Position numbers and translations under genes: made by a program. Below are positions 26,701 through 36,709 of a stretch of 64,000 bases of DNA, one piece after another (positions within the stretch are counted from its first letter, which is position 1; every line of letters begins with the position of its first letter). The notes below the pieces were generated by a model that saw only the letters and a program-made list of their open reading frames with translations, was not told the DNA's origin and did not search any database. This DNA is from Tolypocladium sp. Sup5 PDA-1. Lineage: Eukaryota; Ascomycota; Sordariomycetes; Hypocreales; Ophiocordycipitaceae. The stretch spans positions 124,001 to 188,000 of the forward strand of contig JPHH03000044.1 of NCBI GenBank assembly GCA_000750105.3. The letters are read 5' to 3'.

Positions 26701-29700
26701 CAAAATCCAAGTGGGCTGTTGTCACAATGATGGCTATACAAATGGCGGGCGGTGCCTTTGTTCCCCTTGATCCAGCTGCTCCGCCGGCGCGCCTACGAGG
26801 TATACTTGACGACATCAAGGTCAAGGTGGCCATCACTGCAACGTCTACCCAAGGCTTAATCCACAGCCTAGGAGTAGAGACGTTTGCGGTTGATGAACCG
26901 ACCGTTGCTGGGATTGAAGAGCTCAATGGGATGCCACGACCTGAAGTCTCACCCAACAACGCCAGCTTCGTCATTTTTACGTCCGGCAGCACTGGCAAGC
27001 CCAAAGGAATAGTTACTCAGCACGACGCGATTTGTTCTACGGCTGAAGGGTACGGCAAAGAGATGAACATTGGGCCGGGCACGCGCGTGTTCCAATTCTC
27101 CGCGTACACATTCGACGTCGGAGTAATGGACGTGTTGGTCACCTTAATGCGAGGCGGCTGTGTATGCATACCGTCTGACGATGCGCGCATGAACGACCTT
27201 GCGGGCGCAATAAACAGCACTCAAGCAAATTGGGCGTTTTTGACACCCACGGTGGCTGATCTTTTGTCACCTGCTGCAGTGCCTGGCCTCAAGGTATTGG
27301 CCCTTGGCGGAGAGGCTATTAGCCAAAGGTCGGCCGGTCGCTGGATGGATGTTTTGGAGCTTCACGGAGCCTATGGTCCAGCGGAGGCATCCATCTGTGC
27401 GTGGAGACCGAATCTCGGCAAGGTTGGCAAGTCTATAAACATTGGGCAACCTATATCTTGCGCTTTCTGGGTCGTTGAAGCAACAGGTCCTCGCCGACTC
27501 GTGCCGATCGGATGCATCGGCGAGCTCCTGATCGAAGGGCCATTGTTGGCTCGGAGATACCTGAACGTGGATGAAAGGAACTCCACTGCCTTCATTGACA
27601 ATGTGGACTGGCTGCCTGGTAGTCGATCTCGAAGAGTCTATCGGTCAGGAGACTTGGTCCGCCGGAACCATGACGGTTCATTCGACTACATCGGTCGCAA
27701 GGATAACCAAGTGAAGCTGCATGGACAACGCACTGAACTGGGCGAAATCGAGCTCAAGATGGAAGAGAGTCTACCCGAGGACATGAGTGGTATCATCGCA
27801 CTGGTCAACGGAGAGGGTGGCACGCCCGACACTTTAACGGCCCTGCTTTGGTATACCGGCGGACCAAACTTTCAGCGATCAACGATTTCGCTTGTGGAAG
27901 ACGTTTCAGACGACGTGCAAGGCCTAGTTGCGCACTTGAACTCGTCACTGGCCATGGCTCTCCCGCAGTACATGATCCCTTCTGCATACCTGGTGTTCCA
28001 GGGCAATCCGAGCCAGTTGTCGTCGGGCAAGGTAGATCGACGGGAACTCATTGCTACTGCCAATCGCACAACTACTCAAGAAAGACGTCGGTTTGCGCCA
28101 GGGGGCAACAACAGAGATCCACCGACAAAGCCGATGGAGTTTAAGTTGCGAGACGTCTGGGCATCCGTCCTATCACTTCCAGCGACAGAGATTGGCAAGA
28201 GTGACAACTTTTTGCATATCGGCGGCGACTCCATCACGGCGATTCAGTTGGTGACCCTCGCTCGACAGTACGGCATTGGCCTCACTGTCGCTACCGTTTT
28301 CCGGGACCCACGACTATCTCAAATGGCCGCAGCCGCTGTCATCAATGACGACAAGAATGCTCTAAACATTGAACCATTCAGTCTTCTTCCTTCCACCCCG
28401 TCAGACGAGATGTTGGACGAGATCCGGCAGCAGTGTGGCCTAGGCAAGGGCCACTCGATTGAGGACGTCTATCCTTGCACCAGACTCCAGGAAGGCCTGA
28501 TGGTTCTGGCCGTCAAGAAGCCGGGATCCTACATTGCGCGAAATGTATTCCGGCTTGCCAGCAATATAGATATCGTTCGCTTCAAGCTCGCTTGGGAGCG
28601 AACGGTTGATCTATCTGCCAATCTGCGAACCAGGATCCTACTTATTGATGGAACTTCTGTGCAAGCTCCGATCAGAGAAGATACTCAATGGGAAGAAACC
28701 GACGGCCTCGATGTAAGATCATTCATTACATCGACTCACCATGTCAGGATGGGTTACGGATCGTCTCTTTCCCGGTACGCCCTAGTCGCGGGACGGTACT
28801 TTGTCTGGACAGTGCACCATGCCGTCTTTGATGGCTGGTCGATGCAGATTATCACGGACAGGCTTCTCAGCACATATCGGCGGACAAAGATCCCCGAGGT
28901 TGGATCATTCGCTCTCTTTATCAAGTACACGAAAGAGTTGGAGACCGCCGCGGCCGAGAAGTACTGGAGTGAACAACTCACGGAAGCCAAGCGGGCGGCA
29001 TTCCCAGCAACAATCTCATCAGAGTCTAAGCGAAACAACTCGATGAAGAACATGAAGAAGACGGTGCTGTTCGAAAAGCCAGCAGGGACATCCATCACAA
29101 CAGCCACCGTCCTGCGGGCCGCGTGGGCAGTGGTCCTCGCCCGCTATTGCGACACTGATGACATCTGCTTTGGTACAACAGTATCTGGTCGTCAGGCCCC
29201 CGTTCTTGGGCTTGACAAGATAGCCGGACCCATGATCGCAACGGTTCCCGTGCGAATTCGTCTCGATGGACAACAACCGGTTGCGGGCTTCCTACACGAT
29301 GTTCAGACACAGGCGCTGGAGATGATTCCTTACGAACAATTCGGGCTGCAAAGCATTGCCAAGGTCAACGCATTTGCACAGGATGCTTGCGAATTCTCCA
29401 GCCTGATTGCTGTCCAGCCGATGCAATCGATCACCCAGTCGGACAGTTACGGTGATGACATCTTAGCCTATGCCGACACCGACGAATACGACACCGACGA
29501 TATGATCGACAACTATTTCACTTACCCGTTGGTGATCCAGATCAAGGTGCATCAAGAAGAGATTGGCTTTGACATCATATATGACTCTATCGCCCTTTCT
29601 GAGACTCGGGTCGAGGCGCTTACATATCACTTTGAGCATGTCGCCAGACAGCTCCTGAAGCAGGATCAGAGACCCTTGCAAGACGTGTCGGTCACTGGGC

Positions 29701-32700
29701 CGTGGGACTTGCAGCAGGCCGTCTCTTGGAACAACGAGGATCTAACGCCTGTCAATGCCTGTGTCCATGACCTGATTTCGAAGCAAGTGTCCAATTTTCC
29801 CGATCACGAAGCTATTTATTCCTCGAAACGTAGCATGAGCTACGCCGAACTTGATGATCTATCCTCGCGACTTGCTTCCTACCTTGCGAGCATTGGAGTT
29901 TGCTTCGAGACCATAGTCCCCTTCTGCTTTGAGAAGTCTATCTGGACCGTCGTCTCGATTCTCGGCATCCTAAAGGCGGGCGGCGCCTTTATGCCAATGG
30001 ACCCAGCACATCCCTTCAGTTACCGGCAGGGACTGGTCCGGCAAGTCGGAGCTGAAGTCATTCTCGTTTCGCCAACAACCGTCTCCTTGTGTGAGAGCTT
30101 GGCGCAGAAAGTCATCAAAGTTTCAACGTCTTCTCCATTCTTCCAGTGCAAGCAGCATGCATCAGGCGCCGTGTTGCAAGGCCCTAAGCCAGGACCCAGC
30201 AATGCGGCCTACGTCCTGTTTTCGTCCGGCTCGACTGGCACACCAAAGGGTATTGTTGTGGAACATGCCGCCTTTGCCGCCAGTCTAACGGGCCATGGCA
30301 AGAGATTTGGCTTTGATAGGACGTCCCGCGTGCTGCAGTTCTCCAATTACGTCTTTGACGTGAGCGTCAGCGAAATCATCACCACCCTTGCCTTGGGTGG
30401 CACAATTTGCGTGCCCTCTGATACGGAACGCCTGCAAGGCACGGCTCGTTTCATTACGGAATCTCGTTCCAACATGGCGACAATGACCCCCTCATTCATC
30501 AGGACCTTGTCCCCGGACCAAGTACCAACGCTAAAGAAGCTTCTGGCTGGCGGCGAGGCCCTGACAAGCGATATCGTGGAAACCTGGGCAGAAGCCATCA
30601 CCTTTGTCAACGCATATGGCCCAGCGGAAGCCAGCGTTTACTCTGTATCGCACTCGTTTACCTCCACCAAGGAAGTCGCGGCAACAATTGGTCGAGGCAT
30701 CAACAACGCGGTCTGGGTAGTCGACCCCGAGAACCCTGGCCGTCTCGCACCAATCGGTTGTACGGGTGAACTTGTGCTGCAAGGTCCTGCCATTGCTCGT
30801 GGATACGCAAACGATCCCAAACGGACAGAGGACTCGTTTGCAAACAGCGTGGAGTTTCTGCCTCCTGACCTTGTTCTTCAGGCGCCTCGGTTCTACAGGA
30901 CGGGAGACTTGGTACGATACGACTCCAACGGCAATTTGACGTATATCGGAAGACGGGACGCACAGGTCAAGCTACGAGGCCAGCGCATGGAGCTAGGGGA
31001 GATCGAGTACAAGATCAAACGGGCTGAAGCCGACGTCGAACACGCTGTGGTGGACGTCCTGCGTCAACGGTCCTTTGAAGCCCTCGTCGCATTCGTCAGC
31101 TTCAATAGCCACGAAAGCGAAGGACGTATCACTAGACCGCGACTGGAAACCAGCACTGATATGCTGAGGAACTTTTTCCTTGGGCTTTCGACAAAGATAT
31201 CGGGAGTCCTTCCGGGGCACATGGTTCCAACTTATTACATCCCGGTGGAATGCATGCCCCAGACCAGCTCGGGCAAGATTGACAGAAAGACCCTGCGGGA
31301 ACAAGCCGAGACGTTGTCGACCGAAGAGCTCTTGACATACGCTGTGTCGCAGCGCTCGCCTTTCCGCGGCTGCTCCAACGAGACCGAATCCCGCGTGCGT
31401 GCGCTCTGGGCAAAGGTGCTCAGTCTCGAGGAGGAATCCATCAGCGTTGATGACAACTTTTACGACCTCGGCGGCGATTCCATCCGAATCGTCACTCTGA
31501 CCAAATACCTGCACAACCAGTTTGGCGTGCACTTGAGTCTATCCATGCTCAACAGCCGCAGCACAACAGTCGCTACCATGGCAGCGCTGATCGAGTCACG
31601 GACTGTGGAAGCGCCGGAAGTCGACCTGCTCGGCAAGCTGTCGTCAATAACAGATGCTTCTTGGGTCGGCACAACGAAGAGCCCGCTGTTCCGGTCGACC
31701 ACGTCGCTCCCCGATCAAGCTATCGTATTCCTTACTGGCGCTACGGGCTATCTTGGCACGCAGCTTCTACGACAACTCTTACGATCGAATCGCATCAGAC
31801 GCGTGGTGGCTCTTGTTCGGGCTGTTTCTCCAAGCCAGGGGCTCGAGCGACTGAAGAGGACGGCAAAGATTGCTGGGTGGTGGCGAAACACTGACAAGGA
31901 AATGTTAGAGGTGTGGACGGGCGATCTAGGTGCGAGTCGGCTGGGCCTTCACGATGCGCAATGGAGTCGGTTGTGCGGCAGAGCTGTGAAGGCCAACATC
32001 GACGCCATCATTCACAATGGCGCTGTTGTCAACTGGAACGCAGACTACGAGAAGCTTCGCGGTCCAAACGTCCAGTCCACAACGGAGCTGCTGCGGGCGA
32101 CGGTTGAATCGCCCAGCACACCGAAATTCGCGTTCGTCTCCGGGGGCGCAAAGGTGGACATTGAAGCGGATCGAGCAACGACTGCAGCTGAGATGGCCAA
32201 GAGCATCGGCTACAGCCAGACCAAGTTCGTGTCTGAAACAGCCGTTTACGACATTGCATCGCAGCTACCGAGGAGCCAGAACCGTCTGTCAGTCGTCAAG
32301 CCAGGGCTCATCATTGGTACGAGCGACGAGGGCGTCGCCAACGTTGACGACTTCCTCTGGCGCGTGGTTGCAACGGCAGCGGCATTGCGACTTTACCCTC
32401 TGGAGCCTGGGAATAGCTGGATATCCATCACCGACGTTGGCTCGGTTGCTGCGACAATCCTCAACCAGCTCTTCTCCAGCGAAATCGCCCCGTTTGTCGA
32501 CATGGCTACCGGGCTGCCAACTGCAGTCTTCTGGAACCTCGTCAACTCTGAGCTGGAAGCACCTTGTACACCAGTTCCCTGGGAGGTCTGGACGGAGCGA
32601 GCCCTGGAACACATGAACCAGGTTGGTGAAGAGCACCCGCTGTGGCCGGTACAACACTTCCTCGGCGGCCTGGGTCTTTCCGCAGGTCCCGAACTGGCTC

Positions 32701-32846
32701 CCGCCGACGAGGCAAGGCTTCATCTCGCAGTCAAAAAGAATGTGCTATATCTTGTGCGTATTGGGTTTATTCAGTCAAAGGTTGGGAAGGCGGTAGGTCT
32801 TCACGAAGATGTTATCCGGCGGTCTGACACCGCGACGCTTGTATAA
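10685..32846 (+). CDS. hexamodular non-ribosomal peptide synthetase with truncated loading module and terminal reductase
   Basis: Cytosolic megasynthetase assembling a short peptide on phosphopantetheine carriers. Exon 1 is 10685-13165 and exon 2 is 13212-32846, separated by a 46-bp phase-0 intron (donor GTGAGT, branch CTGAC, acceptor TTCCAG), giving 7371 codons. ATG 10685 was chosen because it sits in a perfect CACCATGG context. The frame is open to 10514, but no domain motif precedes it. Domain order: partial A, T, partial E, then six C-A-T modules, then a reductase. All seven carriers keep GGDS, all six C domains keep an HxxxDG core, and all six full A domains keep FxSGSTGxPK and the A10 lysine. 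No methyltransferase or full epimerase domain is seen. The reductase implies NAD(P)H-dependent release as an aldehyde or alcohol. Peptide identity is unknown. Confidence 0.95.
12010..15260 (+). other. NRPS module 1 (C-A-T)
   Basis: The C domain spans the intron. It has YPCSAVQEG near 12071 and the core SHAIVDG near 12473 (first His of the usual HH is Ser, catalytic His kept). The A domain has IFTSGSTGKPKG near 13890 and A10 SGKIDRR near 14950. The specificity residues read by alignment to GrsA numbering (235-331) are D-I-L-F-C-G-L-G-F plus K517. There is one extra residue after PAEAS compared with module 5. The carrier is VGGDSISAIQL near 15145. Substrate not assigned. Confidence 0.75.
15380..18520 (+). 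other. NRPS module 2 (C-A-T)
   Basis: C core IHHAIFDG near 15750. A domain with A3 FTSGSTGRPKTI near 17152 (Thr where Gly is usual) and LLVGEPP in place of the usual GGE. A10 is MKLDRK near 18200. Specificity residues are D-V-S-M-L-V-A-I-F plus K. The carrier is IGGDSLSAIRL near 18398. The motif changes leave open whether this A domain is fully active. Confidence 0.75.
18630..21790 (+). other. NRPS module 3 (C-A-T)
   Basis: C core IHHALFDG near 18997. A3 FTSGSTGKPKG near 20402, A10 MKMDRRR near 21475. Specificity residues are D-A-C-F-V-G-G-V-Y plus K. The carrier is IGGDSITAIQL near 21670. All motifs are intact. Confidence 0.8.
21915..25080 (+). other. NRPS module 4 (C-A-T)
   Basis: C core IHHAVVDG near 22280. 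A3 FTSGSTGQPKG near 23697, A10 MKIDRRS near 24773. The A5 motif reads NGYAPAE, with Ala replacing the near-invariant Gly of YGPxE. Specificity residues are D-V-S-M-I-G-G-I-Y plus K. The carrier is IGGDSITAIQL near 24965. Confidence 0.8.
25200..28330 (+). other. NRPS module 5 (C-A-T)
   Basis: C core IHHATYDG near 25577. The A domain is of the same lineage as module 1 (shared CTHWL-NEQIQ, IQMAGGAFVPLDP-AP and TLMRGGCVC). A3 FTSGSTGKPKG near 26978, A10 SGKVDRR near 28023. Specificity residues are D-V-M-F-A-G-A-I-C plus K. The carrier is IGGDSITAIQL near 28221. Confidence 0.8.
28450..31600 (+). other. NRPS module 6 (C-A-T)
   Basis: C core VHHAVFDG near 28816. A3 FSSGSTGTPKG near 30220, A10 SGKIDRK near 31268. 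Specificity residues are D-V-S-T-L-G-A-V-Y plus K. The last carrier, LGGDSIRIVTL near 31471, differs from the internal ones (no SAIQL/TAIQL). This is expected where the partner is a reductase rather than a C domain. Confidence 0.8.
31720..32846 (+). other. NRPS terminal thioester reductase domain
   Basis: An SDR-fold reductase of the Lys2/carboxylic-acid-reductase type. It has the nucleotide-binding motif FLTGATGYLGTQLL near 31735, the active-site serine region FVSGGAK near 32130 and the YSQTK (YxxxK) catalytic pair near 32212. All are intact. The domain runs to the stop at 32844-32846 with a short C-terminal helix. It releases the carrier-bound peptide as an aldehyde, which may be reduced further to an alcohol or cyclise. 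Confidence 0.85.
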
Positions 32847-33121
32847 GACGGGTAGAAAGACATTTTGTTTATTTTCCTTTGTTCAAGTTATTATGAGAGG
32901 ATTTGCTTCTAGAGCATATGTACACGAAAGATTAGTATAGATGTCATCCCATCTGGTGATGCGCCTTCACACTTCAAAGCTCCAACCCCGATGCCAAGCT
33001 GAATGAGCTGTCCGTGTGCAGCACGGAGTGGCTATGGCGATACTCCTGCGTGAAGCACCAGAGCCGCTCAATCCGCACTCATATTTCCCCACCGTATACG
33101 GCTAGAGACCATGTACAGACG

Positions 33122-33752
33122 GCAGGGGATGGACTCTGACAGAGCTCATCCCGGGGGAGCCGGTGGTCGACAAGTTCTCCGATCTTAACGACGACAAGAG
33201 ACAACTTCTCGGTCTGGTGTCCCGAATCGTCAAATACATCCGGTAATAATACCAGCTCCCCGGCTCGGTCAAGGGGTATGGTGGCTTGGGATTGACAAGG
33301 TTGGGCTGATTGCCAGGGGTCTGACCGTGCTTCCCGGCGGCAGTCCCTGCGACAGCCACGCGGACCTTGATGAGTATTTCCGTAGGCCGCCCGGGTTTAA
33401 AGATCAATGCGACGTTATACAAGGGTGAAGGCCCCATGGCGATCCGGGATCGGATCGACAAATTCGCCAGAGAGTTTCCGGCCACCTGGGAAGAAGTGCC
33501 CCGGCTCCGACAGACGCTTGTTCACGGAGACTTTGGTAAGCCATCACTCAGCAGCTTTGTTCCGCGTTGACAGGCGAACGGACTCTTGGCTAACATCCCG
33601 GCTGTGCAGACATTTTGGTCATGCTCTTTGACCCGGACTCCAATCGCATCACGGCGCTGCTGGACGGAGCGGTGGGCGCTGTACAAGTTCACGCAAGACA
33701 TCTTCCCACGACTATTCCAAATAAAGGGCTTAAGGATGAACACATCGCCTAA
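33122..33752 (+). pseudogene. aminoglycoside/choline-kinase-like (APH) phosphotransferase, broken
   Basis: Pieces follow the order of a fungal APH-family protein: GWTLTELIPGEPVVDKF, then a 74-bp intron (33243-33316), then GLTVLPGGSPCDSHADLDEYF, a frame change near 33424 (the first frame ends at TGA 33426), AIRDRIDKFAREFP, and the catalytic-loop segment LVHGDF. A second 74-bp phase-1 intron (33536-33609, donor GTAAGT... type GTAAGC, branch CTAAC, acceptor GTGCAG) leads into DILVMLFDPDSNRITALLDG. Where active members have a metal-binding aspartate region followed by a tryptophan-rich segment, the frame drifts and stops at about 33752. The N-terminal lobe with the ATP-binding lysine is not recognisable. 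A surviving single frameshift could also be a sequencing error, but the missing ends argue for a pseudogene. Substrate unknown. Intact introns show it did not arise by retroposition. Confidence 0.7.
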
Positions 33753-33789
33753 CAAGATCAAAGGTGCAAATCGGGTATGCAGAGGAGTG

Positions 33790-34784
33790 TTGAGGAGAAC
33801 CTCCAACCCAGGGGGTACTGTTGAATCGTTAATCCTTGCCAAGGTGGTGCACTAGCACCAAAAGAGTTTGTATCTTCGGGCTCATCGTTGCCTGTGAATT
33901 AATAATGTCAATCGGATATAAACTGTCCTTGGGTCGTAATCTAGTCCGTACGTACGGTACATCGGGCCATACCCGAGCAACCACATGTGGCCAGCCCGCA
34001 CGTGGCCGGCATGGAAGCTTCGGATATTGGGGAGCCCAACAAAGGCATTACTCCGGCAGTGGTGAGATCCAACGATCAGCAAGTCAGATAATATGGGCGA
34101 ATCGCAACTTGCTCGCTGATGATGCGTAGTTATGCCACCGTCAGCAATAGTCGTCGCACTCATGCCGCTCTCAGCGCCGGATTAAGCCCCCCGTCGCATC
34201 TCATGACATCGACTAGGATTCCCCTCTCCTCTCCCTGCCCGTCAACCGCCTCATTGACAACCCCGGCTGAGGCTCATTAACCCAGCCGTGTCAAGTCCCC
34301 CTTCCCAGACCCATAAAGCCATCCCAAACGTCAATCACATCCCAGCAGAACGAGGCACATCCCAGCCGCAACCGTCTGGTCAGTTCCGTCCCCCGCAAGT
34401 TACGCAACCACAACCCTGCACATCATCCGTGCTGCCTCCCGCGCATCGTTCCGCTGCCGCCGGATACTCTCAGACGCCCGCCCCCCCGGCGGCTTAGGCG
34501 TCAACGCTATCCAATCGCAACTCACACTGAAACGAAGCTATGTGCACTCTATCGGAGCCGCTCGTCGAATTTTGGAAACTATTTGTAGCCGTGGCGGCCC
34601 GTTGAGTAATACATGAGCATGGCACAACATCATGCTACCTGGGAGTGGCATGTACTTCCTACTCGTGTCATGTCTTGCTTGTCAGCCACGTGTGTCACCA
34701 CTTAGGGCTACGAGTACGAAGTTCTATTGGTGGCAAGGACAAGGATGAAAGGAAATTGCAAGCAAGACAAACCTGGAATCAGGA
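33790..34784. other. intergenic, nothing recognised
   Basis: AT-richer at first, then a Pro/Ser-codon-like pyrimidine-rich stretch (34200-34500). No motif-bearing frame. A short palindromic CGTACGTACGG lies near 33950. Confidence 0.5.
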
Positions 34785-36030
34785 TTAATAGTTGGCCAAT
34801 TTAGCAAATGCGGCGACGGCGGAGAATTGTCCGCCGGCTCCAGCCCAAGTCAAGAGCTTGTCTTTGACTCCCTTTCCTCCAATGCGCTCTCCAACGTGCA
34901 CGTCGTCATCAGACTCGTCTTGGAGTCGCTTAGGGGTGAAGCCAACGCCGAGCTGCCCACCGTCTGTTCGGCCCCGAACGAGGCACTGGCCGTCGGCCGT
35001 GACGGCAGCAGAGTGGTGAGCGCCACCAGATAGAACTGTAACGCCCTTCCCGCATAGGCCAGGAACCTTCATGGGGAATTGGACAAGGGCGGAGTCACTG
35101 CCAGCAGCCTTGGCGTCACCAGCTTGACCGAAGCTGTGAGGCCCCAGCCCCAAACATTATCCTTGTGATCGACAGCGAAGCAATGATGCTCCCCGGATGC
35201 GATGAGGGCGGGCGTCTCCTGCTTGTAGTAATGAGAGTGCCATCAGACTCGTATCCGAAGCCCTCTTTGCCTTCAGGGTCCTAAGCTATACTTAGTACAG
35301 CCGTGTAAGGGTGAGGGGATGAGAACATACGCGAAATGTGCCCCATCCATAGACGAGACTGATGTCAGTGAGTGCGAGGCTGCAGCTGTCACCAGCGGTC
35401 GCGTCAACAAATCGTGTCGCAGGAGGGAAACAGCCTGCGGGAATCTCGGTGGGAGTTGATTCATGTGGGTTCAGCTCCCCCCCCTCCTCGTCCGGTTCCG
35501 CATCGACATCTCGTTAGTTGCCATCCCGGCCGATGTTGCGCCCGAGAGCGTTATTATCGTTGACTCCCCAGGTGACAATATTGTTGTCTGCCGTCAAGGC
35601 GACTGTGTGCATGCCACCGTAGGCCACACGCACAACGTGAAACTTGGACGCATGGTTGGGACGAGATACGGATTGGCGCGGGGATGACGGGCTTCTGTCT
35701 GCTTGGGGCCAAGGCCGAGCTCGCCGTTCTCGCCAGTACCGAGGACGAGGACGATAACGACGTCCGTAGGTACCTCGATGGCGAGGGCTCGAGTCATCTC
35801 AGGCTTGTAGAGGGAGCTCCTTCTTTGGGCAATGCGCGCGTAAAGCTGGCTTTTGCCTTTTTCAAAGGACGCTATTCATGTTCATCAAGCTCGGTTACTC
35901 GGTTGCCGTCGTCGTGGGTGCTGTTGGTGCGCTTTCTTCGTGCCGTCGCGGCAGAGGCAAAGGCCGTCGACGTGGTGCCGTTGAGCTTTCGGCCGGGGGC
36001 GCGCAGCTTCGCGGAGCCTGGCGGCAGGAT
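34785..36030 (-). pseudogene. RCC1-family (Ran exchange factor-like) pseudogene
   Basis: Read from 36030 down, the sequence gives a basic Ala-rich N-terminus, then blade repeats: LGTGENGELGLGPKQTEA, VAYGGMHTVALTADNN, TWGVNDNNALGR, AGDSCSLALTD, LVYGWGTFR, IASGEHHCFAVDHKDNVWGW, SFGQAGDAKAAGSDSALV, LSGGAHHSAAVTADGQCLV and LLTWAGAGGQFSAVA. These belong to the seven-bladed RCC1 propeller. A 50-bp intron (35330-35281, branch TACTAAG) is still in place. The gene is dead. There is a TAA after ALGRNIGRDGN near 35508, frame changes near 35645, 35230 and 35145, an internal loss of roughly one repeat after QLGVGFTPKRLQDES, and a repeat Trp changed to Arg. Because RCC1/Srm1 is normally essential in fungi, an intact copy probably exists elsewhere. 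This looks like a decayed duplicate. Confidence 0.85.
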
Positions 36031-36709
36031 GCATTAGCAAGACGGGTGAATCCAAGTCGATAAGAAGGAAGAGGGGGCGTCTATCTCACCTATTGTGGGA
36101 TTCTCCTGGGTGTCCTCAGTCGCGTTTCAGCCCTTTGGAGCTGCCCGTATCGGTGACTCGAGTCTGTGAAGATGTGGTGACATTCCATCCGGGTTTACTA
36201 TTATTGTAGTTTGTAGCGGGTTCTGCTCTACGAAGCACAAGGTATTTATTCTTCGTGATCTGTTATTGGTTGCGACTTGCATGGGCAGGTTGCCGTCTGA
36301 CACGATGAAATGATGGCTGCCTCCTTTTGCAGTAATTAATAACAACCTAAAATCTCTGGCTACAACTCAATGAACCCATATTGTCCATTGGCAGGCGCGT
36401 CGCCATGTCTGTGCAACTGTTGCTGCTGTCCTCGTCAAGCCCGAAAGCGCCGAGGCAAACGCTTTGCACATCTCCAACGCCATTCATTCCGCCGTCCGCA
36501 ATGGGGCGCTGCGTTGAATCGCATTGGCTTTGACTTCTTTCCGGCGGCGATGCCCAAGGGCCAAGGGCGCACTCTTCTATCACGCCGGCAGGCGACTGTG
36601 GAGTGCGAGTATGGACCATCTCTTGTATCTCGAGGACTACTTGCGAGAGGCGTGCATCCAGCCGACAAGATTCACAGTAGTGACAAGTGAGCGGCATGTC
36701 CAAGCTGCT
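36031..36709. other. intergenic, nothing recognised
   Basis: This stretch lies between the RCC1 pseudogene start and the zinc-finger gene stop. It should contain the 3' untranslated region of the latter. No motif-bearing frame on either strand. Confidence 0.5.

Noticed and set aside
32847..33121. Possible small gene directly after the NRPS
   Set aside because: AT-rich, with no motif-bearing frame. More likely the 3' untranslated region and spacer.
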